Source: Acetobacteraceae bacterium (lineage in GTDB: Bacteria; Pseudomonadota; Alphaproteobacteria; Acetobacterales; Acetobacteraceae). Taken from it: a stretch of DNA of 64,000 bases. The translations under genes were made by a program, and so were the position numbers. The stretch covers positions 22,326 through 86,325 of the forward strand of contig PLSD01000053.1 in assembly GCA_003164135.1 (NCBI GenBank). Reading direction: 5' to 3'. Below are positions 8,161-16,222 of the stretch, piece after piece; position 1 is the stretch's first letter; each line of letters opens with the position of its first letter. The notes beneath the pieces are model-generated. The model saw only the letters and a list, made by a program, of their open reading frames with translations. It had not been told where the DNA came from and ran no database searches.

Positions 8161-8998
8161 ACCCCAGCGCACGGCGCAGCTTCATCACTGAACGGCGCAC
8201 GAGCTTGCGCGGCTTCAGCGCCGCGAAAGTGCGCGCGACCGGATGTGGCTTGGGCGTTGGCGGCGGGGGTGGCACGGCAGCAGGCGTGGCAAAAATCTGC
8301 GCCATGTCCAGCGGGACCGGCGATTGCAGGATGACGGGGCGCAGCGCCGTGTCGGCATGGAGGAGCAGGAAATCCTGGCGGTAGAAATCCATGACGAAGC
8401 TGCGGATGATGTTACAATTAAGGAGCGAGGACAGGCTGGCGGTCGTCATGTTGAGTGGCTTAAGCGGCGTGGCGGGCAGGCCGAGCAGTTCCAGCCCGTG
8501 GCGGCCAAAGCGCCCATCGGCGAGAATCGGCAATATATGTTTGGCTTTCCGCGTCGGCCCGAGGGTAAGGTACCAGGATTGCGGCGAGAAATGCACATAG
8601 CGGAAATCCGTCTGGATGCACGGCAAGGTGAGTTCGTTGCAGATGAAGGATCTGACGATTTCCAGCTGTGCGGGGGCCGATAGTTCCAGGAGTTTCGCCT
8701 CTGGCCGGTATTGTTTGAAATGTTCGCTGATGGCGGAGAGGAAACGCTGGAACGGGTTGCGCACGAAGGCCACGGAATTATAGGTCTCGAAAAGCGCCAT
8801 CAGCTCCGGGAACAGCGCGGCCAGTTCCCAGAGCCGCAGATGCGCGTAATCCACGTCGCGCTGGAAATAGGATTCATGATCGACACCCCAGAAGCGCCGG
8901 GAATGGTCGTGATGGGTTTCGATCGCAGCCCTGAAGGTGGTTCCAGCGCATTTTGGATTATGGATGAAGATGAACTTCTTCTCGTGAGAGATGATCAA
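8156..8998 (-). CDS. Sulfotransferase family protein
   Basis: The 280-residue product has the PAPS-binding P-loop of the carbohydrate sulfotransferase family at its N-terminus (HEKKFIFIHNPKCAGTTFR) and the 3'-phosphate-binding segment NSVAFVRNPFQRFLSA near residue 75. It would transfer sulfate from PAPS to a sugar hydroxyl. A TTG start at 8998 is preferred because GGAGGG lies 4-5 nt upstream and the protein then begins just before the P-loop, as in relatives. An ATG at 9046 in the same frame has no ribosome site. The C-terminus is proline- and lysine-rich. Its place among EPS genes suggests the polymer is sulfated; a metabolic substrate is also possible. Confidence 0.8.
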   Translation of the reverse strand: MIISHEKKFIFIHNPKCAGTTFRAAIETHHDHSRRFWGVDHESYFQRDVDYAHLRLWELAALFPELMALFETYNSVAFVRNPFQRFLSAISEHFKQYRPEAKLLELSAPAQLEIVRSFICNELTLPCIQTDFRYVHFSPQSWYLTLGPTRKAKHILPILADGRFGRHGLELLGLPATPLKPLNMTTASLSSLLNCNIIRSFVMDFYRQDFLLLHADTALRPVILQSPVPLDMAQIFATPAAVPPPPPTPKPHPVARTFAALKPRKLVRRSVMKLRRALGF

Positions 8999-9262
8999 TA
9001 ATCCCTCCAGGTTTTGTCGGCGTTCACGTACACCCCAGTAAAACATAAGAGCACTGCTGAATACAAGGATATATAAGCGTACGGGGCCGGTAATTTGCGT
9101 GCCGCTGATTAGTCCGGCGCACCCGGATTGTGTACCGGCACCAGAAATGAAGAATTTGAGATAGACAGGCTTTGCACATGCAGGTTTATCTTCCTGTGCC
9201 GGAACATATAGGCTAGCGTGCAGGGTAGAGCCGACTGATGGGTTTGAAGTGATGGTGGCACC

Positions 9263-10384
9263 ATGAGAATATTGGTGGTGGGGGCCGGGTTTGCCGGAGC
9301 CGTGTATGCGCGGACGCTGGCGGAGGCCGGGCACGGCGTGACCGTGATCGACAAGCGTCCGCATATTGGCGGCAACGCCTATGATTTTGCCGATACGAAC
9401 GGCGTGCGGGTGCATCTGTATGGACCGCATCTGTTTCACACCAAATTGCAGCGCGTGATCGACTGGCTGACACGCTTTGGCAGCTTCATCCCGTATGAGC
9501 ACAAGGTGCGCGCCATACTGCCGAACGGAAAACTGGCGCCAATGCCGATCAATCTCGATACGGTCAACGCGGTGTTCGGCACCGGCTACTCCACGGCGGC
9601 GGAGGTGGAGGCGCATCTGGCCCGCGTGGCGCTGAAAATAGCCGAGCCCCGCAACGCCGCTGAACATCTGCAGTCGCGCATTGGGGTGGAGCTGACAGAT
9701 CTGTTCTTCCGCCCCTACACGAAGAAAATGTGGGGATTCGATCTGGAGGACATGTCGCCATCGGTGGTTAAGCGCATCCCTTTGCGCACCGACCGCGTGG
9801 ATACGTATTTTGCCTCCGACGAAACGCAGATGCTGCCTCGCGATGGCTATACCGCCTTGTTCGCGAGCATGTTCGATCATCCGGGCATCGAACTGGGGCT
9901 GGGCACCGGATTCTCGCGCGACATGCTGAAGCAGTATGGATTCTGCTTCAACGCCATGCCAATCGACGAATATTTCGGCTTCCAGCTAGGCGATCTGCCC
10001 TATCGCTCGATCCGCTTCCATGTCCGCACGGAAATGGACGGCGCGGCATGGGAGGCGCCGGTGACGAATTTCACCGACTCAGGCCCCTACACGCGTGAAA
10101 CAAACTGGGATGCGCTGCCCCGCCACCGCGTGGAGGCGACGGGGCGGCGGACGATCACCAGGGAGGAGCCGTGCGACTATCGCGACAATGGCATGGAGCG
10201 CTATTACCCGGTGAAGACGGCGGATGGCCGCTACCAGGCGCTATACGAGAAATATCGGGCATTGGCGGAGGCCGAGCCGGACATGGAATTCATCGGCCGC
10301 TGCGGCACCTACCAATATCTGGACATGGATCAGGTCATCAATCAGTCGTTGGCCGGCGCGGAACGCTGGCTGAAGCAGCAATGA
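9263..10384 (+). CDS. glf: UDP-galactopyranose mutase
   Basis: This 373-residue flavoenzyme converts UDP-galactopyranose to UDP-galactofuranose. The FAD-binding N-terminus MRILVVGAGFAGAVYARTLA is followed by IDKRPHIGGNAYD, and the family's characteristic segments YGPHLFHT, FFRPYTKKMWG and DNGMERYYPVKT are all present. Length is typical for bacterial Glf. It lies 7 nt upstream of a GMC oxidoreductase gene, so they are probably co-transcribed. The assignment implies that galactofuranose is one of the sugars in the polymer; the matching galactofuranosyltransferase would be one of the unassigned transferases here. Confidence 0.95.
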   Translation: MRILVVGAGFAGAVYARTLAEAGHGVTVIDKRPHIGGNAYDFADTNGVRVHLYGPHLFHTKLQRVIDWLTRFGSFIPYEHKVRAILPNGKLAPMPINLDTVNAVFGTGYSTAAEVEAHLARVALKIAEPRNAAEHLQSRIGVELTDLFFRPYTKKMWGFDLEDMSPSVVKRIPLRTDRVDTYFASDETQMLPRDGYTALFASMFDHPGIELGLGTGFSRDMLKQYGFCFNAMPIDEYFGFQLGDLPYRSIRFHVRTEMDGAAWEAPVTNFTDSGPYTRETNWDALPRHRVEATGRRTITREEPCDYRDNGMERYYPVKTADGRYQALYEKYRALAEAEPDMEFIGRCGTYQYLDMDQVINQSLAGAERWLKQQ

Positions 10385-10391
10385 GGGCACG

Positions 10392-12023
10392 ATGCGCCAC
10401 GCGGATGTGAATGCGCTTTCGGAATTGTCCGGTGCCGGCTGGGATGTTTGCATCATCGGTTCCGGACCGGCGGGCGTGGCGGTGGCGGCGGAGCTCTCCG
10501 GCAATGGCTTGCGCATTGTGCTGCTGGAGAGCGGTGGACATGTGCGCCAGGATTTTGCGGATGCGCTGGATGAGGTGGAAAATGTGGGTTGGCCGAGGGT
10601 CGAGGATCAGTGGCTGGTTCGAAACCGGATCGTTGGTGGCACCTCGCACACTTGGTCCGGGCGCTGCGTGCCGTTTGATGCCATCGACTACGAAGCCCGC
10701 TCCTGGGTGCCGGAGTCTGGCTGGCCGGTGACGGCTGAGGAGGTGCGGCCCTATCTCGACCGTGCCGCGCCCTATCTCGGCATCAGCCGAGGCACGGGTT
10801 ATAATGATGAAGGGTTCTGGAAGATCGTGCAACGCCAGCGCCCGGTACCGATGTTTGATGAGTCGCGCTTGCGGTCGTACTATTGGGCCTTCAGCCGTGA
10901 CCCGGACAATGCGCGCGAGCACATGCGGCTTGGCAATCATCTGCCCCGCTGGGCGGGGGATGATGTGATGCTGGTGACCAATGCCACGGTTTGCCGGATC
11001 GCGGCGAACGACGACGCCACACTGGCGGACGCGGTGGAGATTGCGGCGCCAGATGGCACGCGCTTCCGGCTTGGTGCACGTTTCATTGTGCTGTGTGCAG
11101 GTGGAATCGAGACGCCGCGGCTGTTGCTTTGTTCCAACACCACGTTGCCGGCCGGGCTGGGCAATGCGCGCGGCCAGGTTGGGCGTTATCTGATGGATCA
11201 TCTGCGTGGGCCGGTGGCCTCGTTTCCGCTTGCTGGTACGAAGAACTTGCGCCGCCAGTTCGGGCATTACCGCATCGCCGGCGGGCAGGTTTTTGTGCAT
11301 GGCATGCAAATGAGCGAAACGATGCAGCGTGACGAGACGCTCATGAATACCACGGCCTGGTTGGAAGGGCGGATCACGCCGGATGATCCGTACAACGCCC
11401 TCAAACGCTGGGCACGGTTGAAGCCGGAACTGCCCGGCGATGCGCTAAGCGTGCTGCGTAATCTTGGACTGCTGACGAGCGGGGCGCGGGATTATTTCGT
11501 TGCGCGCAACGGGTTGCCGCGTAAGATTGAGCGGCTGAATCTTGTGGCGATGTGCGAGCAATTGCCCGATGCCGAGAGTCGCGTGACCTTGTCGGACCAG
11601 CGCGACCGGCTTGGCCTACCGCGTGCGCGTATCGACTGGCGCGTTCATGAGCAGGAGGAACGTTCCCTGCGCCGCATCACGCAATTGGTGACGGAGGAGT
11701 TTTCGCGCCTCGGGCTGCCGGTGCCGATTGCCGACGACTGGATCAGGGACGATGCCCCGTTGCCGCAGGATTTCCGCGACGTTGCACATCCAACCGGCAC
11801 CACGCGCATGGGACGCGATCCGGCTCGCGCGGTGGTGGATGAAAACTGCCTCGTGCACGGAATGAGAAATCTCTACATAGCGGGTAGCGCGGTGTTTCCC
11901 ACCTCCAGCCACGCCAACCCCACGCAGATGGTCGTGGCGTTGGCGATCCGTCTGGCCGACGAGCTGAAACGCGCGGCGCACCGGAACATGAATATTTGCA
12001 CAGATATTCATGCATCTGTTTGA
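10392..12023 (+). CDS. GMC-family FAD-dependent oxidoreductase
   Basis: This 543-residue protein begins with an FAD-binding fold near residue 16 (CIIGSGPAGVAVAAELSG) and has VGGTSHTWSGRCVPF, a GMC-like flavin contact region. The C-terminal GMC domain holds VAHPTGTTRMG and YIAGSAVFPTSSHANPTQ, which contain the usual His and Asn of the active site. GMC enzymes oxidise alcohols or sugars. Its tight spacing after glf and before a DUF707 gene suggests it acts on a sugar or lipid-linked intermediate, but the substrate is unknown. No Sec or Tat signal is visible, so a cytoplasmic location is likely. Confidence 0.82.
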   Translation: MRHADVNALSELSGAGWDVCIIGSGPAGVAVAAELSGNGLRIVLLESGGHVRQDFADALDEVENVGWPRVEDQWLVRNRIVGGTSHTWSGRCVPFDAIDYEARSWVPESGWPVTAEEVRPYLDRAAPYLGISRGTGYNDEGFWKIVQRQRPVPMFDESRLRSYYWAFSRDPDNAREHMRLGNHLPRWAGDDVMLVTNATVCRIAANDDATLADAVEIAAPDGTRFRLGARFIVLCAGGIETPRLLLCSNTTLPAGLGNARGQVGRYLMDHLRGPVASFPLAGTKNLRRQFGHYRIAGGQVFVHGMQMSETMQRDETLMNTTAWLEGRITPDDPYNALKRWARLKPELPGDALSVLRNLGLLTSGARDYFVARNGLPRKIERLNLVAMCEQLPDAESRVTLSDQRDRLGLPRARIDWRVHEQEERSLRRITQLVTEEFSRLGLPVPIADDWIRDDAPLPQDFRDVAHPTGTTRMGRDPARAVVDENCLVHGMRNLYIAGSAVFPTSSHANPTQMVVALAIRLADELKRAAHRNMNICTDIHASV

Positions 12024-12157
12024 TTCGATTCCATTCATCTTGTATGAAGGATGGCATTACGCTCATCTGGGGAAGTGAGGCAGGATTTGCGCTGTCTTTT
12101 TCTATCGCTGTCGAGGCAAGGGTTGGCTGGGACCACGCGTGATCTGGATGTTCGCGG

Positions 12158-13063
12158 GTGAGCCGGAATCTTGTCATCGTCCGGGCCGGAGACAATTCCC
12201 TGCATCCGGAATGGCTGGAGGGCGCGGCCTTGCGCTCTTGGGACCTGGTGGTGAATTATTATGGCGACAAGCCGGATCTTTACTGCGTGCCAGGCGTGGA
12301 GCGGATCGACAGCAAGGGGCCGAAATGGCCGGCACTGCATGAACTGATTAACGCCAACCCGCGATTCCTGCAGGATTATGACTATGTCTGGCTGCCGGAT
12401 GACGACCTGCGCACCAACGCCGTGCAAATCAATCTGCTGTTCGAGATCATGGCGCAGTACCACTTGCAAGTGGCGCAGCCGGCGCTCACCTGGAACAGCT
12501 ATTTCGGGCATCTCACGACGCTGCGCAATGCCAGATTCCGGCTGCGCTATACCAATTACGTGGAGGTGATGGCGCCCTGCCTCTCGGCAAAGATGCTGGC
12601 CGGGGCGTTGCCGTTGTTCAATGCCAATCTCAGCGGATGGGGACTGGATTTCGTGTGGACCAAATTCGCCGCGCGACCGGAGACCGAGATCGCGATCATC
12701 GATGCGGTAACGGTGCAACATACGCGCCCGGTGGGCGGGCCCAACTACAAGGCGCTGCGTGAGCGCGGCATCTCCCCCTGGGATGAGCTGCGCGCCTTCT
12801 GTAAATCCAATGGCATCGAGGAGGAGCCCGTGATTTTCACGCACCGCGCCATCTATCGCGATGGAGCGGTGATTGATGCCCTGGCGAAGCCGCGGCGCTT
12901 CACGCTGAGCGCGATTGCCGGCTATTTGCCGGCCTTGCAGCATTCGCCCGAGGCACGGCGGATGCTGCGGCGCATGGCCGGTATGGCCTGGAAGGCACTC
13001 TATAATCTGCCCGATCGTGTCGCTGAAGAATCGATAACCCAGAAACTGGTGCTGCGGCGCTGA
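12158..13063 (+). CDS. DUF707 family protein (glycosyltransferase-like)
   Basis: The 301-residue product starts at a GTG (MSRNLVIVRAGDNSLHPEWL) and shows the DUF707 pattern: WDLVVNYYGD, then DYDYVWLPDDDLRTN with an acidic DDD triplet near residue 77, and NLSGWGLDFVWTKF near 155. The DDD motif and fold prediction for this family are like GT-A sugar transferases, but no biochemical role is established that I can name. Its location between glf/GMC genes and a GT8 gene supports a role in polymer assembly. The convergent GT8 gene ends 10 nt away. Confidence 0.72.
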   Translation: MSRNLVIVRAGDNSLHPEWLEGAALRSWDLVVNYYGDKPDLYCVPGVERIDSKGPKWPALHELINANPRFLQDYDYVWLPDDDLRTNAVQINLLFEIMAQYHLQVAQPALTWNSYFGHLTTLRNARFRLRYTNYVEVMAPCLSAKMLAGALPLFNANLSGWGLDFVWTKFAARPETEIAIIDAVTVQHTRPVGGPNYKALRERGISPWDELRAFCKSNGIEEEPVIFTHRAIYRDGAVIDALAKPRRFTLSAIAGYLPALQHSPEARRMLRRMAGMAWKALYNLPDRVAEESITQKLVLRR

Positions 13064-13072
13064 GGGGGCGGC

Positions 13073-14164
13073 TCAGGCAGGTTGCGCGGTAACGCCAAAG
13101 CCGGGCCAGTCCGCCGTGCCGTTCAGACTGTTCTCGTAACTGAGGATGCGGTCGCGGCGCTCGTTCCAGGCCCAGGTCAGGGTCTCCAGCCCGCGCTTGA
13201 AATGCTGCTGGAAGACGTAACGGAATTTTTTAGCGTTGGACATTAGAGGCAGATACGGCGCCAGCTCCGGGTATTTCGCTATGATGTCGAGATAGGGGCT
13301 GTGGGCCGCCGCATCCCAGGGCAGGAAGCTGCCGTGCCAGGGTTTGGGGCTGCCCATAAAATGCCGGATGCGCGGCGCGATGCGGTCCGTCACCCCGGCG
13401 TTGAGCATGAAGATGGGAAAATTCCAGCACAGCGACATCGGGATTCGCCGCGCCATGCCCGCGATATTCAACACATCCTGATCTGGAAAGCGCGAGCGGG
13501 CGCCCTGGGACTTGAACAATCGCCAGGCTTCCATGCCGATCTCGTCCCAGCCATCGCGGTTCACGCGCAGCACCCCGGTGTTGAAATACAGATGCTGTTC
13601 CTGCGGCGGGATGCCTAGTGAAGAGAAATAGGCGGTGATCTCGCGGCCATGCCGGTCGGGGCCCGGGGCGGCGAACGTCATAGGGTCGCTGGTGGCGAGA
13701 AACTGACCGCGCGGCACTGGATAGTTTAGCAGTGGGTCCAATGCGCCGGTGATCTGCGTATCCCCGTCGATGTAGAGAAACTGCTCATAATCGGCGGGCA
13801 GCAGGCGGCCGAGGAACAGCCGGGCGAGCATGGCGTTGGCGCCGTCGATCGTTTTGCTGTCGAGCGGAACGAATTCAATGGCCTCGGCCTCGCAGACGTG
13901 TGCAAAAATCCGGTTCATCGCGGCCGGCGCATCGAGGCAATAGATGAGCACATCTGCCGTTCCGGCGGCACTGTGGCGGCGGGCCTGCACGGCACTGACC
14001 AGCGTCGGCAGCAGATAGCCGGGGTCGGTCGTGTAGCAGATGCAACTGGATGTTCTCAAAGGCTGCCTCTGAATTCTGGCGGTGACGATACGACGCGGTC
14101 GTGCTGAACCTATATCATCCAGCGCGCGTGGGGGATAGCGAATTCCCAAATTCTCATCGGTCAT
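13073..14164 (-). CDS. Glycosyltransferase family 8-like protein
   Basis: The 363-residue protein has a GT8-like layout: the opening strand SSCICYTTDPGYLLPTLVSA, then the metal-binding DxD in EQFLYIDGDTQITG near residue 130, and HLYFNTGVLRVNRDGWDE further on. GT8 enzymes are retaining glucosyl- or galactosyltransferases of surface glycans. An ATG at 14164 is chosen over a TTG three codons earlier. It follows the flippase gene by 12 nt on the same strand, so it is the last gene of the minus-strand Wza-Wzc-acetyltransferase-Wzx-GT8 operon. Donor and acceptor are unknown. Confidence 0.8.
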   Translation of the reverse strand: MTDENLGIRYPPRALDDIGSARPRRIVTARIQRQPLRTSSCICYTTDPGYLLPTLVSAVQARRHSAAGTADVLIYCLDAPAAMNRIFAHVCEAEAIEFVPLDSKTIDGANAMLARLFLGRLLPADYEQFLYIDGDTQITGALDPLLNYPVPRGQFLATSDPMTFAAPGPDRHGREITAYFSSLGIPPQEQHLYFNTGVLRVNRDGWDEIGMEAWRLFKSQGARSRFPDQDVLNIAGMARRIPMSLCWNFPIFMLNAGVTDRIAPRIRHFMGSPKPWHGSFLPWDAAAHSPYLDIIAKYPELAPYLPLMSNAKKFRYVFQQHFKRGLETLTWAWNERRDRILSYENSLNGTADWPGFGVTAQPA

Positions 14165-14176
14165 TTTCCGCAAGGC

Positions 14177-15703
14177 TCAGGCGGAAGGCGTGACGATTCC
14201 GGCTGTACGGACGAGGCGCTGGCGGAGTCTTGCCAGCATGCGCAGCGCCAGAGTCTCTAGCCCCTGCGGCCGGCCCTCGATCCGCCAGAGCAGGAACAGG
14301 CAACTAGTGTAGGCGGCGGCGCCGAGCGTGACACTCGCGCCAAGCTGCGCCGCTACCCAGGGGGGCGCTATCCCCCAATCGAAATAAGATGTGAAGGTTT
14401 CGAGAATGACGGCCATGAATGCGACCGCGGCCACGCTGCGCCAACAGCTTACCAACTGCCGGGCAACAGAAAGTCCGCTGAGCCGGCGGATGATGACCAT
14501 GCAATAGACCGCCGTAATCGTCTCCGAGATGATACGGGCTGCGATGACACCCATGAAACCGTATTTCAATGCCCCGACGATGACCAAAGGCAGTTTGACG
14601 CACATCTGTAGAACGTTACGCCAGACCATTGCCCTGGTTTCACCCAGCGCCATGCTCAATGGCGTGAGCAGCATGCCGAACAGCAACGGAATCAGGCTGA
14701 GGGAGAGCAGCGACACGGCAGGAATCGCGCCGAGCCACTTTTGCCCCAGCAGCAGCCGCACCATGGGGGCGGCGACGATGCTTTGCCCGACCAGCAGCGG
14801 CAGCCCAATGGCAATCACGGCGCTGGCCGCGCTTTGGAAACTGTTCTGCAGCCTGGTCCGGTCCTCGCGCAGCATGCTGAAGGCAGAGAGAAGCGGGCGC
14901 AGCAAAGGTGAAAATAATGATGAAAGGGGAATATTAGTAACGTTGTTGGCCAGGCTGAACAGACCGAGCTGGGCGGGGCGCATTAATTTTCCCAGCAGCA
15001 ACTGGTCGGATTGCCAGTTGATGGCAAGCACGATTTGCGACAGGCTGATCCAGCCAAGGAAATCCACAAAAATCCGCCAATCCACCAGGGTGAGGCGCGG
15101 GCGGAAGGGAAACAGCGCGTAGGATTGTGCGGCGATGACCAGCGGTGCTGCGACGGTGCAGACCGCGATGGACCAGTAGGAATGGGTGAGGAAGACGGTG
15201 ACGATGCCGGCTATGAAGGCGGCAAGCTTGCCGATCAGTTCGAACATGAACTCGTATTTGAAATTGAGATCCTTGGCGAATTGCGCGAGGCGCGGATTCA
15301 AAAGTCCCCTGGCGGCCGGTGCCAGGCTGAGGAATTCGATTAGCGGCACTAGCTCGCGATGTTTGTAAAAGCTGGCGAAGGGCACTGCGATGATATAGAC
15401 GGCTGAGCAGAGCAGGACGCCGCGCAGCAGACCGAGGGTAAAGGCGGTGTGGTAATAGGATTCCTTGATTTCTGGCAGCCGCACCAGCGCCTGGCTCAAG
15501 GGCATTTCCAGCGCCGCTTCGAGAATCAGGATCACTGTCATGGCGATGGTGACGAGACCGAAATCAGACGGCGAGAGCAGGCGCGCCAGGATCAGCATCG
15601 TCAGAAGGTCCATGACGCGGCTGATCAACCTGGCGAGCACCATGAGTGCGCCGCTGAAAGCGGTGTTGTGGGCTAGCACGGCGGCCTCATTCCCCGGCCT
15701 CAT
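14177..15703 (-). CDS. Wzx-type oligosaccharide flippase (polysaccharide biosynthesis membrane protein)
   Basis: A 508-residue protein with about 12-14 membrane helices and the signature of the PST/MATE-like flippases: near the N-terminus SGALMVLARLISRVMDLLTM and LARLLSPSDFGLVTIAMTV, as in WzxC-type proteins. It would flip the lipid-linked repeat unit across the inner membrane. It overlaps the acetyltransferase gene upstream by 17 nt. Together with the Wzy-like polymerase and Wzc/Wza-like proteins it completes a Wzx/Wzy-dependent export route. Confidence 0.88.
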   Translation of the reverse strand: MRPGNEAAVLAHNTAFSGALMVLARLISRVMDLLTMLILARLLSPSDFGLVTIAMTVILILEAALEMPLSQALVRLPEIKESYYHTAFTLGLLRGVLLCSAVYIIAVPFASFYKHRELVPLIEFLSLAPAARGLLNPRLAQFAKDLNFKYEFMFELIGKLAAFIAGIVTVFLTHSYWSIAVCTVAAPLVIAAQSYALFPFRPRLTLVDWRIFVDFLGWISLSQIVLAINWQSDQLLLGKLMRPAQLGLFSLANNVTNIPLSSLFSPLLRPLLSAFSMLREDRTRLQNSFQSAASAVIAIGLPLLVGQSIVAAPMVRLLLGQKWLGAIPAVSLLSLSLIPLLFGMLLTPLSMALGETRAMVWRNVLQMCVKLPLVIVGALKYGFMGVIAARIISETITAVYCMVIIRRLSGLSVARQLVSCWRSVAAVAFMAVILETFTSYFDWGIAPPWVAAQLGASVTLGAAAYTSCLFLLWRIEGRPQGLETLALRMLARLRQRLVRTAGIVTPSA

Positions 15704-16214
15704 TCGGGAGAAGTTCTTGTGTATTTAAAGGAAGTTCTCGTACAAGCCGTGCAGGGCTGCCGGCATAGAGTCCATCCGGCTCCGTGGATTTGGTGACCAC
15801 GGCGCCGGCGGCGATGACGCAGCCGGGTGCGATGGTGACGCCGGGCAGAATGATAACGCCGCAGCCGATCCAGCTTCCCTGCCCGATCTCCACCGGCTTG
15901 CCAACCACCTCGACCAGCCCGCGCTGGTGCGGCGGCCCGATCTCGTGGGTGGCGGTGATAATGCGCACATACTGGCCGATGCGGACATTGCCGCCGATCC
16001 GCAGAGCCTCGAAGCCGTCGTGGAAAAACCCGACATTGATAAAGACATTCGGGCCGATACTGAGTTTTTTGGAACGCAGCACCGCGCCTGCCCATAGGCA
16101 GGAGCTGGGTGCGACATCGTAGCCGGTGAGGCGCATGACGCGCATCCTCACGCCCACGGGGAGCAGCTCGCTGCGCAGAAGGGCATCTGTGACCCGGTGT
16201 ACGAAATCACCCAT
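15687..16214 (-). CDS. Hexapeptide-repeat O-acetyltransferase (WcaF/NodL-like)
   Basis: The 175-residue protein contains left-handed beta-helix hexapeptide repeats: LRIGGNVRIGQYVRI, then VEIGQGSWIGCGVIILPGV, followed by APGCVIAAGAVV and the closing GLYAGSPARLVREL. The histidine in ITATHEIG (near residue 90) is where the catalytic base sits in sugar O-acetyltransferases. It would transfer acetyl from acetyl-CoA to a sugar of the repeat unit in the cytoplasm. It lies between the Wzc-type gene and the flippase gene and overlaps the latter. It is distinct from the membrane-bound acyltransferase-3 proteins elsewhere in the region. Confidence 0.85.
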   Translation of the reverse strand: MGDFVHRVTDALLRSELLPVGVRMRVMRLTGYDVAPSSCLWAGAVLRSKKLSIGPNVFINVGFFHDGFEALRIGGNVRIGQYVRIITATHEIGPPHQRGLVEVVGKPVEIGQGSWIGCGVIILPGVTIAPGCVIAAGAVVTKSTEPDGLYAGSPARLVRELPLNTQELLPNEAGE

Positions 16215-16222
16215 GAGCGCTG

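Noticed and set aside
8999..9880. Long N-terminal extension of the sulfotransferase frame
   Set aside because: It runs antisense through the glf start and lacks sulfotransferase features; a TTG with GGAGGG close to the P-loop is a better start.
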